Positions 54,423-63,133 of a DNA stretch of 64,000 nt are shown here, in pieces. The stretch covers positions 205,794-269,793 of the forward strand of contig CAZFXS010000004.1 in NCBI GenBank assembly GCA_964523395.1. Reading direction: 5' to 3'. The stretch comes from JANYJZ01 sp964523395. GTDB lineage: Bacteria > Bacteroidota > Ignavibacteria > UBA10030 > SZUA-254. Within the stretch, counting starts at the first letter, position 1. Each line of letters opens with the position of its first letter. The notes beneath the pieces are model-generated. The model had not been told where the DNA came from, ran no database searches, and saw only the letters and a list, made by a program, of their open reading frames with translations. The position numbers were made by a program, and so were the translations under genes.

Positions 54423-56039
54423 CTACTTCACAACCATCATAGATTTTACTTCCTGGAACGCTCCGCTTTGTAATCTATAATAGTATACACCTGCTGGCAA
54501 ATCTCCCGCATCGAATGTTACCTCGTGATAGCCGGGGGTGAACGAGCCGTCGGCAAGCGTTTGAATTTCCCTGCCGAGCGTGTCATACACTTTTATCTCC
54601 ACGGATTCCCCGTTTGTGGTGAAGGCGATCTTCGTCGACGGGTTGAACGGATTGGGATAATTCTGGCGTAAACCCAATGCCATAGGTTGTGATGAAATTG
54701 GTGTAACGATATCGCTGTTGATAATGGGAAGCTGGGGATCCTTTCCTGTCCTTCTGTAAATAAGCGGCAGAGATTGGAATCCACTCAGCAATAATGTATC
54801 CAGTTCAGCTTGCGGAACACCGAACCAGTCTTTGAGCAGTGAAGCATATACACTTCTAAAGTCATGTGTCATTGGAATATTGTCATTGACTGTAGCGGAA
54901 GCGGGAAGGATGGGGTTTGCACCAAGAACATTACCGTGGACCGGTTTTCCGAAAATAAACTGAGGGGCAGATGTGCCATGATCAGTTCCGAAACTTGAAT
55001 TCGATTTGATGCGCCTTCCGAACTCGGAGAATGTCATTCCGACAACTCTTCCATCAACACCGAGCAATTTCAAATCATCCTGAAATGCGAAAATGGCATC
55101 ATTCAGTTTTCCCAGAAGATTCGCGTGGTTTCCAACTTCTGTTCCCAGTGTTTGATCAATTTGCGCCGAGTGCGTATCGAACCCACCCAAATTAACGACG
55201 TAAATTCTTGTTTTTAAACCGCCGGCAATTAATTGAGCTACAATCTTTAACTGATCGGCCAATGAATTTTGTCCCGCTGCCGGATACAAAAGTGAAAGAT
55301 TGCTTGCGCTGTTTGCTGCGTTTGTAATGACTGTAGCGTATTGCTGTGTCTGCTGTGCAACCTGACGGATAAACGTAAGTTCATGTCCCGCCGGCGTGTT
55401 GGGCGCCGTATCAACTCCGCCGCTCACGAGTTGATAAAATGAAGTCGGACTGGTCAACGCCATTCCCATGGAAACTTCAGGCCCCTGTAAGCCGAGTGAT
55501 ACAACCGAGCCGATTTGAATCGCGAGAGGATCCGGAGAAACGGCATTCGGATATCCGTTTGGATAATCGGGATATTCTTCATCGAGATACCGGCCCAACC
55601 ATCCGGAGGTTAATGTTTGGTCTGAATCGGAAGCCGTCAGCCAGATGTCGGTTGCGCGGAAGTGGGAAAAGTTCGGATTGGGATAACCGACGCTTTGAAC
55701 GACTGCAAGGTTTCCCACCTTATAAAGATCCCGCAATTTATGCAAAGAAGGATGAAATCCGGTTTTTTCAGTGAGCTTAAGAACTTTATTTTCAGCGATT
55801 GCGATGTTCCCCCGTGCCGCCATCAGCGCGGGATATTGATCGAGGGGAATGACGGTGTTTAATCCATCGTTGCCGCCGTTGAGCTGAATCATCACCAGCA
55901 CATGATCGGTTTCGGTTGCGGCACCGACAAGGCTTTCGAGCACGGGTCCGCGTCCGTATGCTTTAAATGTAAATCCTCCCAACAGCATAGGAAGAATTGA
56001 AACAGGAACGGTTCGTCTGAGAAATGATCGTCTCTTCAT
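54423..56039 (-). CDS. DUF1501 protein with Tat-like signal and T9SS sorting domain
   Basis: A 538-residue exported protein. A Tat-like twin-arginine signal (MKRRSFLRR with a hydrophobic run) leads to a DUF1501 domain (about 40-410: VMIQLNGGNDGLNTVIP, SHFRATDIWLTAS, GFDTHSAQ, FSEFGRRIKSN, GTDHGTSAPQF). This family resembles alkaline-phosphatase-like sulfatases. The last 85 residues are a type A sorting domain (QNYPNPFNPSTKI, GREIQTLADG, GVYYYRLQSG, KSMMVVK), so it should be exported by T9SS. A Tat signal feeding a T9SS cargo is uncommon. It follows the DUF1800 gene by 13 bases, and the two families usually occur as a pair. Confidence 0.9.
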   Translation of the reverse strand: MKRRSFLRRTVPVSILPMLLGGFTFKAYGRGPVLESLVGAATETDHVLVMIQLNGGNDGLNTVIPLDQYPALMAARGNIAIAENKVLKLTEKTGFHPSLHKLRDLYKVGNLAVVQSVGYPNPNFSHFRATDIWLTASDSDQTLTSGWLGRYLDEEYPDYPNGYPNAVSPDPLAIQIGSVVSLGLQGPEVSMGMALTSPTSFYQLVSGGVDTAPNTPAGHELTFIRQVAQQTQQYATVITNAANSASNLSLLYPAAGQNSLADQLKIVAQLIAGGLKTRIYVVNLGGFDTHSAQIDQTLGTEVGNHANLLGKLNDAIFAFQDDLKLLGVDGRVVGMTFSEFGRRIKSNSSFGTDHGTSAPQFIFGKPVHGNVLGANPILPASATVNDNIPMTHDFRSVYASLLKDWFGVPQAELDTLLLSGFQSLPLIYRRTGKDPQLPIINSDIVTPISSQPMALGLRQNYPNPFNPSTKIAFTTNGESVEIKVYDTLGREIQTLADGSFTPGYHEVTFDAGDLPAGVYYYRLQSGAFQEVKSMMVVK

Positions 56040-56052
56040 GTTCGTCTCTCCG

Positions 56053-57753
56053 TTACATCAGCTGATATTCAGCCATGCTCATCATGAACTTCAGCAAATC
56101 CTGAAGCTTCATCTTGACGGCGTTCATTTTTGTGGTATTCGTCGGGTCGGTGATGTAATCATTCCACTCGATTGTCCATTCGTAATCGGGTAACCCCGGG
56201 ATAAGTGTTTCTTTCAGAAATGCTTTCTGGTTGGCGGTAGTGGCAATCGGAAACAGATACCATGCAAACTCATCGATAAGAATATTCGGATCGGATGGGT
56301 TTGATACCTGCATGGCAAACGCAATCGGATCAATAGCTAGGGTAAAGCTATTTTGACGATAACCCGTCGTTGCCTGTGTGTCGGTAAACTCTGTTCGCTT
56401 CGGGAGTGTGTCGGAGTTTATCCACAACTCATGAAATTGCGGTACCTGGTAGTATGCCGGCCAACCGGCCACATTCGGAGGATCGTGAAGCACCATCTGC
56501 ATGATTTCAGCCTGTTCCCAGATATATTTCCAGTGATTGTACTGTCGCGTGAGATTTGAGGAATCAGGAAACGTTACATTGAACGTCCGCATCGTTCCGA
56601 TGGTGAAGTCAATCGGATTTTTTATTACACATCCTACATTCACGTTATCATAGAAATGCGCGCTCTTAAATAAAGTTTCAAGAACGGGAATGATTTCATA
56701 GTTATTGTTCCGGAACACAGTTGCAAGCGGGACAATCACATTTGCTTCTGCGGCGTCATCAATCAGATAGTACACAAACCAGCGGTAAAGTTTTCGGCAA
56801 ATGTATTTCGCGGTTTCCTGTTGGGCAAAAATCATATTGAGAAGATCGTCAACCTCCAGCGCGCCGTTTGTGCCGGATTGTCCGGTGATGACGGTATTCT
56901 GATAGGCAGAGGAGAATTGTTTGTTGGTTTGGTCGTGCCTGCTTGCGGTAAAATAAGATTGAAATGTTGTGCTATTGTCTCGCCAGCCGGTAAGCACTTT
57001 TGCGGCAGCAATGACGTCCTGCTCCGTGTAATTAGTGTAATTGCCCGGAGCGATTTCCGGTCCTTTACCAATCGTAAACAACTCCTGAAGTTCACGGCCG
57101 TAATTTTCGTTTGGACTTCCGGCAGTATTGGTGTTGCCGTTCAGGTAACGAAGCATCGCGCAGTTGAGTGTTACAAGCTTGGTAAGGTTTTTAAAGTTTC
57201 CCAGAGCATTTTGACGAAGCAGGTCGTTGTAACGGTATGTATGTCGTGCGTCTTTGATATCCGTTGTCTCAGTCGCGAAGTGGTTATGCCAGAAGAGCGT
57301 CATCTTCTCATGGATGGAAACCTGTTGTGCGAGCATCTGACTTGTCCACCATGAACGGAGGGAGGTATGGCGGCCGCCATTATAATCGGATGTCGGCGCG
57401 TTTATCCATGTGGTGCCGACCGGAACATCGAGATCGTTTGCGTTTGTGCTTAACGGCGGCGGGGGGATTGGCTGGTTTGTCAGAAGCATGGTGACAATAT
57501 CATTCATGGAGTACGAAGAAAGATTCTCCACATCCTGACGTCTTACGCCAAACATTGTGCGGCGCAAGAGATGGCGGATCTGATCTTCTCCCCATGGCCC
57601 GGCGTACGGCTCGATGCCGGCAAGACTCCGCGCAACCTTCGGGAGTTCTTTGTTTGCGAATTGACTCGGCTCGCCTATGGTTTGACGCGGAACGTCAGCA
57701 TCTTCCGTGACGACGACAGGAATAGTCTTCGAAATAAAGTCACGTCGTTTCAT
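56053..57753 (-). CDS. DUF1800 family protein
   Basis: A 566-residue protein with the DUF1800 pattern: HLLRRTMFGVRRQDVENL, EKMTLFWHNHFATE, NYGRELQELFTIG and DVIAAAKVLTGWRDN. The start at 57753 is set by GAGG seven bases upstream; a GTG four codons earlier is less likely. The N-terminus reads MKRRDFISKTIPVVV and then becomes charged, so it carries a twin-arginine start but lacks the hydrophobic stretch of a working signal. It is paired with the DUF1501 gene; the two are thought to function together, but their role is unknown. The 341-base gap upstream has no gene. Confidence 0.88.
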   Translation of the reverse strand: MKRRDFISKTIPVVVTEDADVPRQTIGEPSQFANKELPKVARSLAGIEPYAGPWGEDQIRHLLRRTMFGVRRQDVENLSSYSMNDIVTMLLTNQPIPPPPLSTNANDLDVPVGTTWINAPTSDYNGGRHTSLRSWWTSQMLAQQVSIHEKMTLFWHNHFATETTDIKDARHTYRYNDLLRQNALGNFKNLTKLVTLNCAMLRYLNGNTNTAGSPNENYGRELQELFTIGKGPEIAPGNYTNYTEQDVIAAAKVLTGWRDNSTTFQSYFTASRHDQTNKQFSSAYQNTVITGQSGTNGALEVDDLLNMIFAQQETAKYICRKLYRWFVYYLIDDAAEANVIVPLATVFRNNNYEIIPVLETLFKSAHFYDNVNVGCVIKNPIDFTIGTMRTFNVTFPDSSNLTRQYNHWKYIWEQAEIMQMVLHDPPNVAGWPAYYQVPQFHELWINSDTLPKRTEFTDTQATTGYRQNSFTLAIDPIAFAMQVSNPSDPNILIDEFAWYLFPIATTANQKAFLKETLIPGLPDYEWTIEWNDYITDPTNTTKMNAVKMKLQDLLKFMMSMAEYQLM

Positions 57754-58032
57754 ACTCAACCTCACAGCACAAAATGTAGTAATGTATTATTCCATCCACC
57801 GGTAGGAAGTCGCGCAATAACTCCTCTCACTGCACTGTGGATGATGCACATGTTGTTTTGTCGAACGACCATACATGTGCGGGCATGCATTTACACTGCT
57901 ATATGGTAGAAAAATTTTTTGGCAGTGTCAAGGCCGGTGTGAAATAACACGACCAGAACCCATGGAAAACGCCCTGATTTTCCCATTAATGTGAATTGTG
58001 TGTTATAAAAAATTGAGGATGGCAAAGCAGGT

Positions 58033-58060
58033 TTGTCTTTTGATATTTCATTCCTATATT
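58033..58060 (+). promoter_or_regulatory. Possible promoter of the 58095 membrane protein
   Basis: TTGTCT (58033-58038), 16 bases, TATATT (58055-58060), 34 bases before the start codon. This is a weaker -35 than those at 15.5 and 17.7 kb. The rest of the gap from 57754 to 58094 shows no gene. Confidence 0.45.
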
Positions 58061-58094
58061 ATGCGCAAATATTAACATTGAAAGGGATAACGGT

Positions 58095-58694
58095 ATGAAA
58101 CATATTATTGTCGGCGGAATAGTCGGTGGAATTATTTTATTCTTGTGGGGATGGTTGTCGTGGACTGTGTTGCCGTTGCATAATGCCAGCGTGCGCACAA
58201 TTGAAAACGAAGACCGTGTTGCGGAAGTGCTTTCAACATCAATCGGAGCTCACGGTGTGTATCAGCTTCCTCATGCACCCGATCAGAATGCCGACATGTC
58301 TGCGGAAGAACTGCAGATAGCGATGGATGACTGGACAAAAAAATACCAACAGGGGCCGCTGGCGATGATTGTGTATGATCCACGCGGCGCGGATCCGATG
58401 ATGCCATCATTAATGATAAACGGATTCATTATAAATGTCCTTGCCGCAATGATGGTGGTCTGGTTGCTATCACGAAGTACGGCAATGACAGCTTCGCTTG
58501 TCGGCCGCATTTCATATTGTGGTGTCATCGGGGTTTTAATTTCATTCTGTTCTCACCTTATGATGTGGAACTGGATGAACTTTCCGCTGGATTATACCAC
58601 GGCAATGGTTGCGGATACAGTGATTGGCTGGCTTCTCGCGGGAGCGGGCATTGGAGCAATTGTGAAAGCGCCGGCTTCGGCAGCAACCGCGTGA
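58095..58694 (+). CDS. Small membrane protein, paralog of the protein at 61096
   Basis: A 199-residue protein with an N-terminal membrane segment (GGIVGGIILFLWGWLSWTVLPLH), an extracytoplasmic section of about 80 residues and three more membrane segments. The opening FLWGWLSWTVLP and the arrangement match the protein at 61096-61668, which has FLWGWISHTLLP, so the two are paralogs. I do not recognise the family. AAAGGGA stands about nine bases upstream of the ATG. Its stop overlaps the start of the histidine phosphatase gene (GTGA), implying coupling. Confidence 0.8.
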   Translation: MKHIIVGGIVGGIILFLWGWLSWTVLPLHNASVRTIENEDRVAEVLSTSIGAHGVYQLPHAPDQNADMSAEELQIAMDDWTKKYQQGPLAMIVYDPRGADPMMPSLMINGFIINVLAAMMVVWLLSRSTAMTASLVGRISYCGVIGVLISFCSHLMMWNWMNFPLDYTTAMVADTVIGWLLAGAGIGAIVKAPASAATA

Positions 58695-59242
58695 AACTTG
58701 GCGTGAGAAAATATTTATTCGGTTTGGTGTGCGTAATCGTTGCTCTGTGGTTTTGTTATTCGACGGCAACCGCGCAATCAGGCGAGAAAAAATCTTTAAC
58801 GACAATTATTCTCGTCCGCCACGCCGAAAAGGATACGATGAAAACCGATCCGCCGCTGTCCGCAACAGGATGGAGCCGTGCCCGGCTTTTCGCGCGCATG
58901 TTTAAAGACAGCGGCGTGCGCTCGACTCATTCAACCCAGTACCGTCGCACAATTGATACGATGCAACCGCTCGATTCATTGCTGAAGATTACGAATGAAG
59001 TTATATCTGTTGATCGCGACAGCATTGAACAGCATTCTGTTTTTATGGCAAAACATTTTTTATCCGATCATAACGGCGAGACCGTCATCATGGCGAGCCA
59101 TAGCAACGTGATTCCGTCGATTATTAAAGCTCTTGGAATTGAAACAGAAGTAACGATAGACGAGAGTGACTATACAAATGTGTTTATTGTTACTGCAGGA
59201 CAGAATGTGAAAAGCGCAATGGTGAGGTTACGGATAGAATAG
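58691..59242 (+). CDS. Exported histidine phosphatase (phosphoglycerate mutase-like)
   Basis: A 183-residue protein. The GTG at 58691 overlaps the upstream stop (GTGA) and gives a signal peptide (YLFGLVCVIVALWFCYSTATAQ). A histidine phosphatase core follows: ILVRHAEK (catalytic His with Arg), STQYRRTIDT and the second His in MASHSN. The domain is short, about 150 residues, as in SixA/TIGR-type members. Extracytoplasmic location points to a small phosphate ester substrate; which one is unknown. It ends at a terminator 39 bases downstream. Confidence 0.87.
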   Translation: MKLGVRKYLFGLVCVIVALWFCYSTATAQSGEKKSLTTIILVRHAEKDTMKTDPPLSATGWSRARLFARMFKDSGVRSTHSTQYRRTIDTMQPLDSLLKITNEVISVDRDSIEQHSVFMAKHFLSDHNGETVIMASHSNVIPSIIKALGIETEVTIDESDYTNVFIVTAGQNVKSAMVRLRIE

Positions 59243-59280
59243 GTATCCAAGGCTAAAGCCCTGTGTCTCACACGTTTACC

Positions 59281-59310
59281 AACCCCATGCTGAAGCATGG
59301 GGTTTTATTT
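59281..59310 (+). terminator. Terminator after the histidine phosphatase
   Basis: AACCCCATGC (59281-59290) pairs with GCATGGGGTT (59295-59304) around TGAA, then TTATTTTTA. Just upstream is a GGCTAAAGCCC stretch; together they resemble a dispersed intergenic repeat. Confidence 0.85.
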
Positions 59311-59340
59311 TTATCTGTCCGATTATCTGCTGTTGTTCTA

Positions 59341-60939
59341 TTAATCCGTTGTCTTGGGAGGTATTTCGTAGAGCTTTATCGCAGGATTCTTCTCGATGAA
59401 ATAATTTAATCCCCACTCGCCGGTAAAGAGAATTGCAATTTGCCCTTCGCTGTTCTGTACCAGTGCGGCACCGGTCGGAAGTATGTTTTCGGAGAGTTGT
59501 TCTTTGCTGATTGCCGGATCTACCCAGCGGAGAAGTTTCCATTCCGTCTGCTCAAGTCGTGACTCGGCACCATACTCGCTTTCCAATCTGTACTGTACCA
59601 CTTCAAACTGCAATGGTCCGACAGCGGCAAGTATCGGAACACGTTGCGCCGCGTTTGTCCGTTGAAGTCCTTGCACAACTCCCTCCTGTAACAACTGATC
59701 AAGTCCTTCCCTGAACTTTTTGAATTTCGAAGGGTTTGGGTTGTTCAGCATGACAAACACTTCAGGAGGAAAGTGTGGGATTTCATCATACACGATCTTT
59801 TCATCTTCAGTTAAGGTATCTCCGATTCCAAAATCCTGTTGTCCGACAAATCCTACGATATCTCCGGCATACGCCTCTTCAACAGTTTCCCGTGATTGGC
59901 CGAAAAGTTTGCTTGCGTTGGAGAGCCTGACTTTTTTACCCGTGCGCGCGTGGGTTACCGTCATATCTCGTTCAAATTTTCCCGAGCACACACGAAGGAA
60001 CGCAATCCGGTCACGGTGCCTCGGATCCATGTTTGCCTGAATCTTAAAAATGAATCCGGAAAACTTATCGTATTCGAGGGGGATGACATTCCCGTTGCTT
60101 GCCCGTGTTCGCGGCGAACCGGCATAGCGAAGAAAACCATCCAGCAATAACTGCACACCGAAATTGTTGCGCGCGCTTCCGAAGAAGACCGGGGTTAATT
60201 TTCCGTTCAGAACTGCGTCTTCGTCGAACGATGTGCCGGCGTGATCAAGAATCTCCAGCTCTTCCTTTACTTTATCCAATATTTTATCATCAAGGCGATC
60301 GGTAACCACCGAATCGTTCATATCAGAAATGCTGACTGGAGCGCGGTAGGCTCCGCCGGTGGTGAGTTCAAATAAATGAACATGCTTTTCCTGGCGGTCA
60401 AACACACCGCGAAACTCAAAGCCGGTGCCCAATGGCCAGTTCATCGGAAAATTATGAATGCCGAGGACTGTCTCAAGCTCGTCAAGAAGTTCAAGCGGGT
60501 CCTTTGTCGGGCGGTCGAGCTTGTTCATGAATGTAAAAATCGGGATTTCCCGCCGCTTGCAGACTTCAAACAGTTTTCGCGTCTGTTTCTCGATACCTTT
60601 CGCGGCGTCAATCACCATGACAACCGCATCGACGGCGGTAAGGACACGGTATGTATCTTCGGAAAAGTCCTGGTGGCCCGGCGTGTCGAGAAGGTTGATG
60701 CGGTAGCCGTTATAATCGAATTGCAGAACAGTCGAGCTGATTGAGATGCCACGCTTACGCTCCAGTTCCATCCAGTCGGACGTGGATTGCCGCTGATTCT
60801 TCCTGGCAGTGACCGAGCCGGCAAGCTGAACCGCGCCGCCGTAGAGGAGGAATTTTTCCGTCAGCGTTGTCTTACCGGCATCGGGGTGTGAAATAATGGC
60901 AAATGTCCGCCGGCGTTGTATTTCTTCTTTCAGTCCCAT
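59341..60939 (-). CDS. prfC: Peptide chain release factor 3
   Basis: A 532-residue translational GTPase that recycles RF1/RF2. G1 is SHPDAGKTTL; the switch region has RGISISSTVLQF; G3 DTPGHQDF; G4 NKLDR. The RF3-specific domains follow to the end. Length is typical (about 530). It is a single gene with a hairpin-forming inverted repeat 36-75 bases upstream of the start. Confidence 0.97.
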   Translation of the reverse strand: MGLKEEIQRRRTFAIISHPDAGKTTLTEKFLLYGGAVQLAGSVTARKNQRQSTSDWMELERKRGISISSTVLQFDYNGYRINLLDTPGHQDFSEDTYRVLTAVDAVVMVIDAAKGIEKQTRKLFEVCKRREIPIFTFMNKLDRPTKDPLELLDELETVLGIHNFPMNWPLGTGFEFRGVFDRQEKHVHLFELTTGGAYRAPVSISDMNDSVVTDRLDDKILDKVKEELEILDHAGTSFDEDAVLNGKLTPVFFGSARNNFGVQLLLDGFLRYAGSPRTRASNGNVIPLEYDKFSGFIFKIQANMDPRHRDRIAFLRVCSGKFERDMTVTHARTGKKVRLSNASKLFGQSRETVEEAYAGDIVGFVGQQDFGIGDTLTEDEKIVYDEIPHFPPEVFVMLNNPNPSKFKKFREGLDQLLQEGVVQGLQRTNAAQRVPILAAVGPLQFEVVQYRLESEYGAESRLEQTEWKLLRWVDPAISKEQLSENILPTGAALVQNSEGQIAILFTGEWGLNYFIEKNPAIKLYEIPPKTTD

Positions 60940-60974
60940 CTGTAAAAATAATTGAAATCATTGTAATAAAACAA

Positions 60975-61013
60975 AATGTCATTGCAGCCGCTGTACATGG
61001 TTACAATGACATT
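60975..61013. repeat. Inverted repeat upstream of prfC
   Basis: AATGTCATTG (60975-60984) and CAATGACATT (61004-61013) are exact reverse complements separated by 19 bases. It lies in the gap between prfC and the convergent-side membrane protein gene, within the prfC leader. It could be an operator for a dimeric repressor or a leader hairpin; it is not followed by a T-run. Confidence 0.55.
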
Positions 61014-61095
61014 GTTGCGGAACTAATATACGAAATTACCGCAAATGTTCTAAATATTTATCCATCGGTGCGTTGCATGAATCCCGTTTCAGATA

Positions 61096-61668
61096 TCACG
61101 AGGTTTTCGTTTTCCCGATATTAAGCATTGCAAGTGCGATCCCCGCAAGAAACCATCGTGCGGCAGTATCAAAACCTTCTATGATTGTAAAAGTGATACC
61201 GTACCCAAACCAATTCCATTGAGGAATGCTCTTGGCTGCAAAAATTATCAGAGCGATAAGTTCAACAAACAGGATAACGTTCCAGAACGACATTTCTTTT
61301 GTTCTCGCGAGAAGCAAACAGACAAAAAGCGCGGAGAGCAAATCAGTGAGGAATTGAACAATCATATTGACCTTTACGGATCCCATTTCGCCGAGACGGA
61401 TGGAGGCAAGAACAAATGGCCCGTTTTTCATTCGTTCCGCGACAGCCTGTTTCTCTGTTTCGGTTGCCATGGTTGATGGGCTGTACGGGATAAAATATAA
61501 TCCTGACACCGGAGCGTTTTCCAGGATAGCCTGCACAACAGCGTCTTCGTTATCAAATCCCAAAACAGAAGTATTGTAAATCGGCAGAAGCGTATGTGAA
61601 ATCCATCCCCACAAAAAGAGGATTACTCCTCCGATAAGCGTGCCGAGGAGTACATTTTTTGTCAGCAT
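61096..61668 (-). CDS. Small membrane protein, paralog of the protein at 58095
   Basis: A 190-residue protein with an N-terminal membrane segment (LLGTLIGGVILFLWGWISHTLLP), a periplasmic section containing NEDAVVQAILENAPVSGLYFIP, and three membrane segments. It shares its start, the NEDxV motif and layout with the protein at 58095. I do not recognise the family. A Shine-Dalgarno (AGGAGC) precedes the ATG. It is transcribed alone, leftward, toward prfC. Confidence 0.78.
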   Translation of the reverse strand: MLTKNVLLGTLIGGVILFLWGWISHTLLPIYNTSVLGFDNEDAVVQAILENAPVSGLYFIPYSPSTMATETEKQAVAERMKNGPFVLASIRLGEMGSVKVNMIVQFLTDLLSALFVCLLLARTKEMSFWNVILFVELIALIIFAAKSIPQWNWFGYGITFTIIEGFDTAARWFLAGIALAMLNIGKTKTS

Positions 61669-61843
61669 AGCGTTGCTCCTTTCTGGATATTGGGAAACGA
61701 TAGTGTGCGGAATTTGTAAGAAGGTAATTCAAATCCTATCAATCTGCAATAGCTCCCCCGGATTGATATTAAAATAAAGTTTGAATACATTCATTCCAAT
61801 TCATAAAGAAAACATGGATCCAAAATCTTACAGGAAGCCGGTC

Positions 61844-63130
61844 ATGCGTACATTTATCGTTTTACTCCTCTTGGGGTTTGTCCAGAGTTCATTTTCTCAA
61901 TCCAACCTTACCGCCATCAAATGCGGAAAACTTATTGACGGGAAAGGCGACAAGGCGATAGAGAACGCTGTCATCATTGTTGAAGGAAGCACCATCATAG
62001 AGGTCGGCAAAAATCTTTCTATTCCTTCCTCCGCAACAGTTGTTGATCTTTCTCAATCAACCGTGTTGCCGGGGCTTATCGACTGCCACACACACGTATT
62101 ACTGCAAGGTGATATCACTGAAGATGATTACGCTGAGCAAATTCTTAAAGAATCAATTCCGTATCGCACACTCCGCGCCTCGCGCGCCTGCAGGATTGCG
62201 TTGATGAACGGATTTACAACAATCCGAGACCTTGAAACTGAAGGCGCGATGTATGCCGATGTTGATCTTAAGAAAGCGGTTGAGAAGGGGATCATTGATG
62301 GTCCGCGTATGTTTGTAGCGACACGTTCTATTAATACAACAGGTCATTACCTGTTAAGCAACAAAACGTATGCGTGGGAACTGCACATGCCGAAAGGTGT
62401 GCAGGAAATTACAGGCGTGGATGAGGCGCGCCGCGCGGTACGTGAGCAGATTTCTTATGGTGCGGACTGGATAAAAATTTACGCCGACCGCGGTTATTAT
62501 CAGCTTCCCGATAAATCATACCGCAGCAGCGCGAACTTTACAATGGATGAAATTATGGCAATTGGTGACGAAGTGCGCGTTTCGAGAAAGAAATTAGCCG
62601 CGCACGCAGTTACGCGCGATGGAATCATTCCTGCCATTAACGCCGGTGCGCTTTCAATTGAACATGGATTCGGCATGGACGATGAATGTATGCGGCTTAT
62701 GGCGCTGAAAGGCGTCTATTGGTGTCCCACGATTACTGTTAACGAATGGGTTGCTGAAGGTCGAGCCGCCGCGGGAAATCCGATCAATAAAATGTTCAGT
62801 GAAACTTTGCCGAATACTTTCAAGCGGGCGCTCAAAGCAGGAGTCAAAATCGCGTTTGGTACAGATGTTGGAGGGTTTGACTGGAGTGAAAATGAAGCAA
62901 AAGAATTTTCCTACATGGTGAAGTGGGGTATGACCCCTATGCAAGCCATCAAATCAGCAACAACTGCGGCGGCAGACTTACTTGGGATGAAAGGGAAGTT
63001 GGGAGAGATTTCACCTGGTGCTATAGCCGATATTGTTGCAGTGAAAGAAGATCCGCTGAACAATATTAGTGAGCTTGAGCATGTGCACTTTGTGATGAAG
63101 AATGGAAAAATCTACAAGGATGAAAAGTGA
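61844..63130 (+). CDS. Exported amidohydrolase (imidazolonepropionase-like)
   Basis: A 428-residue enzyme. The ATG at 61844 follows AGGAAG by six bases and gives a signal peptide (MRTFIVLLLLGFVQSSFSQ); an ATG ten codons earlier is less favoured. The amidohydrolase metal site is complete: DCHTHV (His82, His84), the Lys in GADWIKIYAD that is carboxylated in this family, AHAVT, EHGFGMD and FGTDVGG. The N-terminal composite domain (GKLIDGKGDKAI) is typical of imidazolonepropionase-related hydrolases. Because it is exported it is more likely a peptidase or hydrolase of small amides than HutI, despite hutH elsewhere in the window. Confidence 0.92.
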   Translation: MRTFIVLLLLGFVQSSFSQSNLTAIKCGKLIDGKGDKAIENAVIIVEGSTIIEVGKNLSIPSSATVVDLSQSTVLPGLIDCHTHVLLQGDITEDDYAEQILKESIPYRTLRASRACRIALMNGFTTIRDLETEGAMYADVDLKKAVEKGIIDGPRMFVATRSINTTGHYLLSNKTYAWELHMPKGVQEITGVDEARRAVREQISYGADWIKIYADRGYYQLPDKSYRSSANFTMDEIMAIGDEVRVSRKKLAAHAVTRDGIIPAINAGALSIEHGFGMDDECMRLMALKGVYWCPTITVNEWVAEGRAAAGNPINKMFSETLPNTFKRALKAGVKIAFGTDVGGFDWSENEAKEFSYMVKWGMTPMQAIKSATTAAADLLGMKGKLGEISPGAIADIVAVKEDPLNNISELEHVHFVMKNGKIYKDEK

Positions 63131-63133
63131 AAT

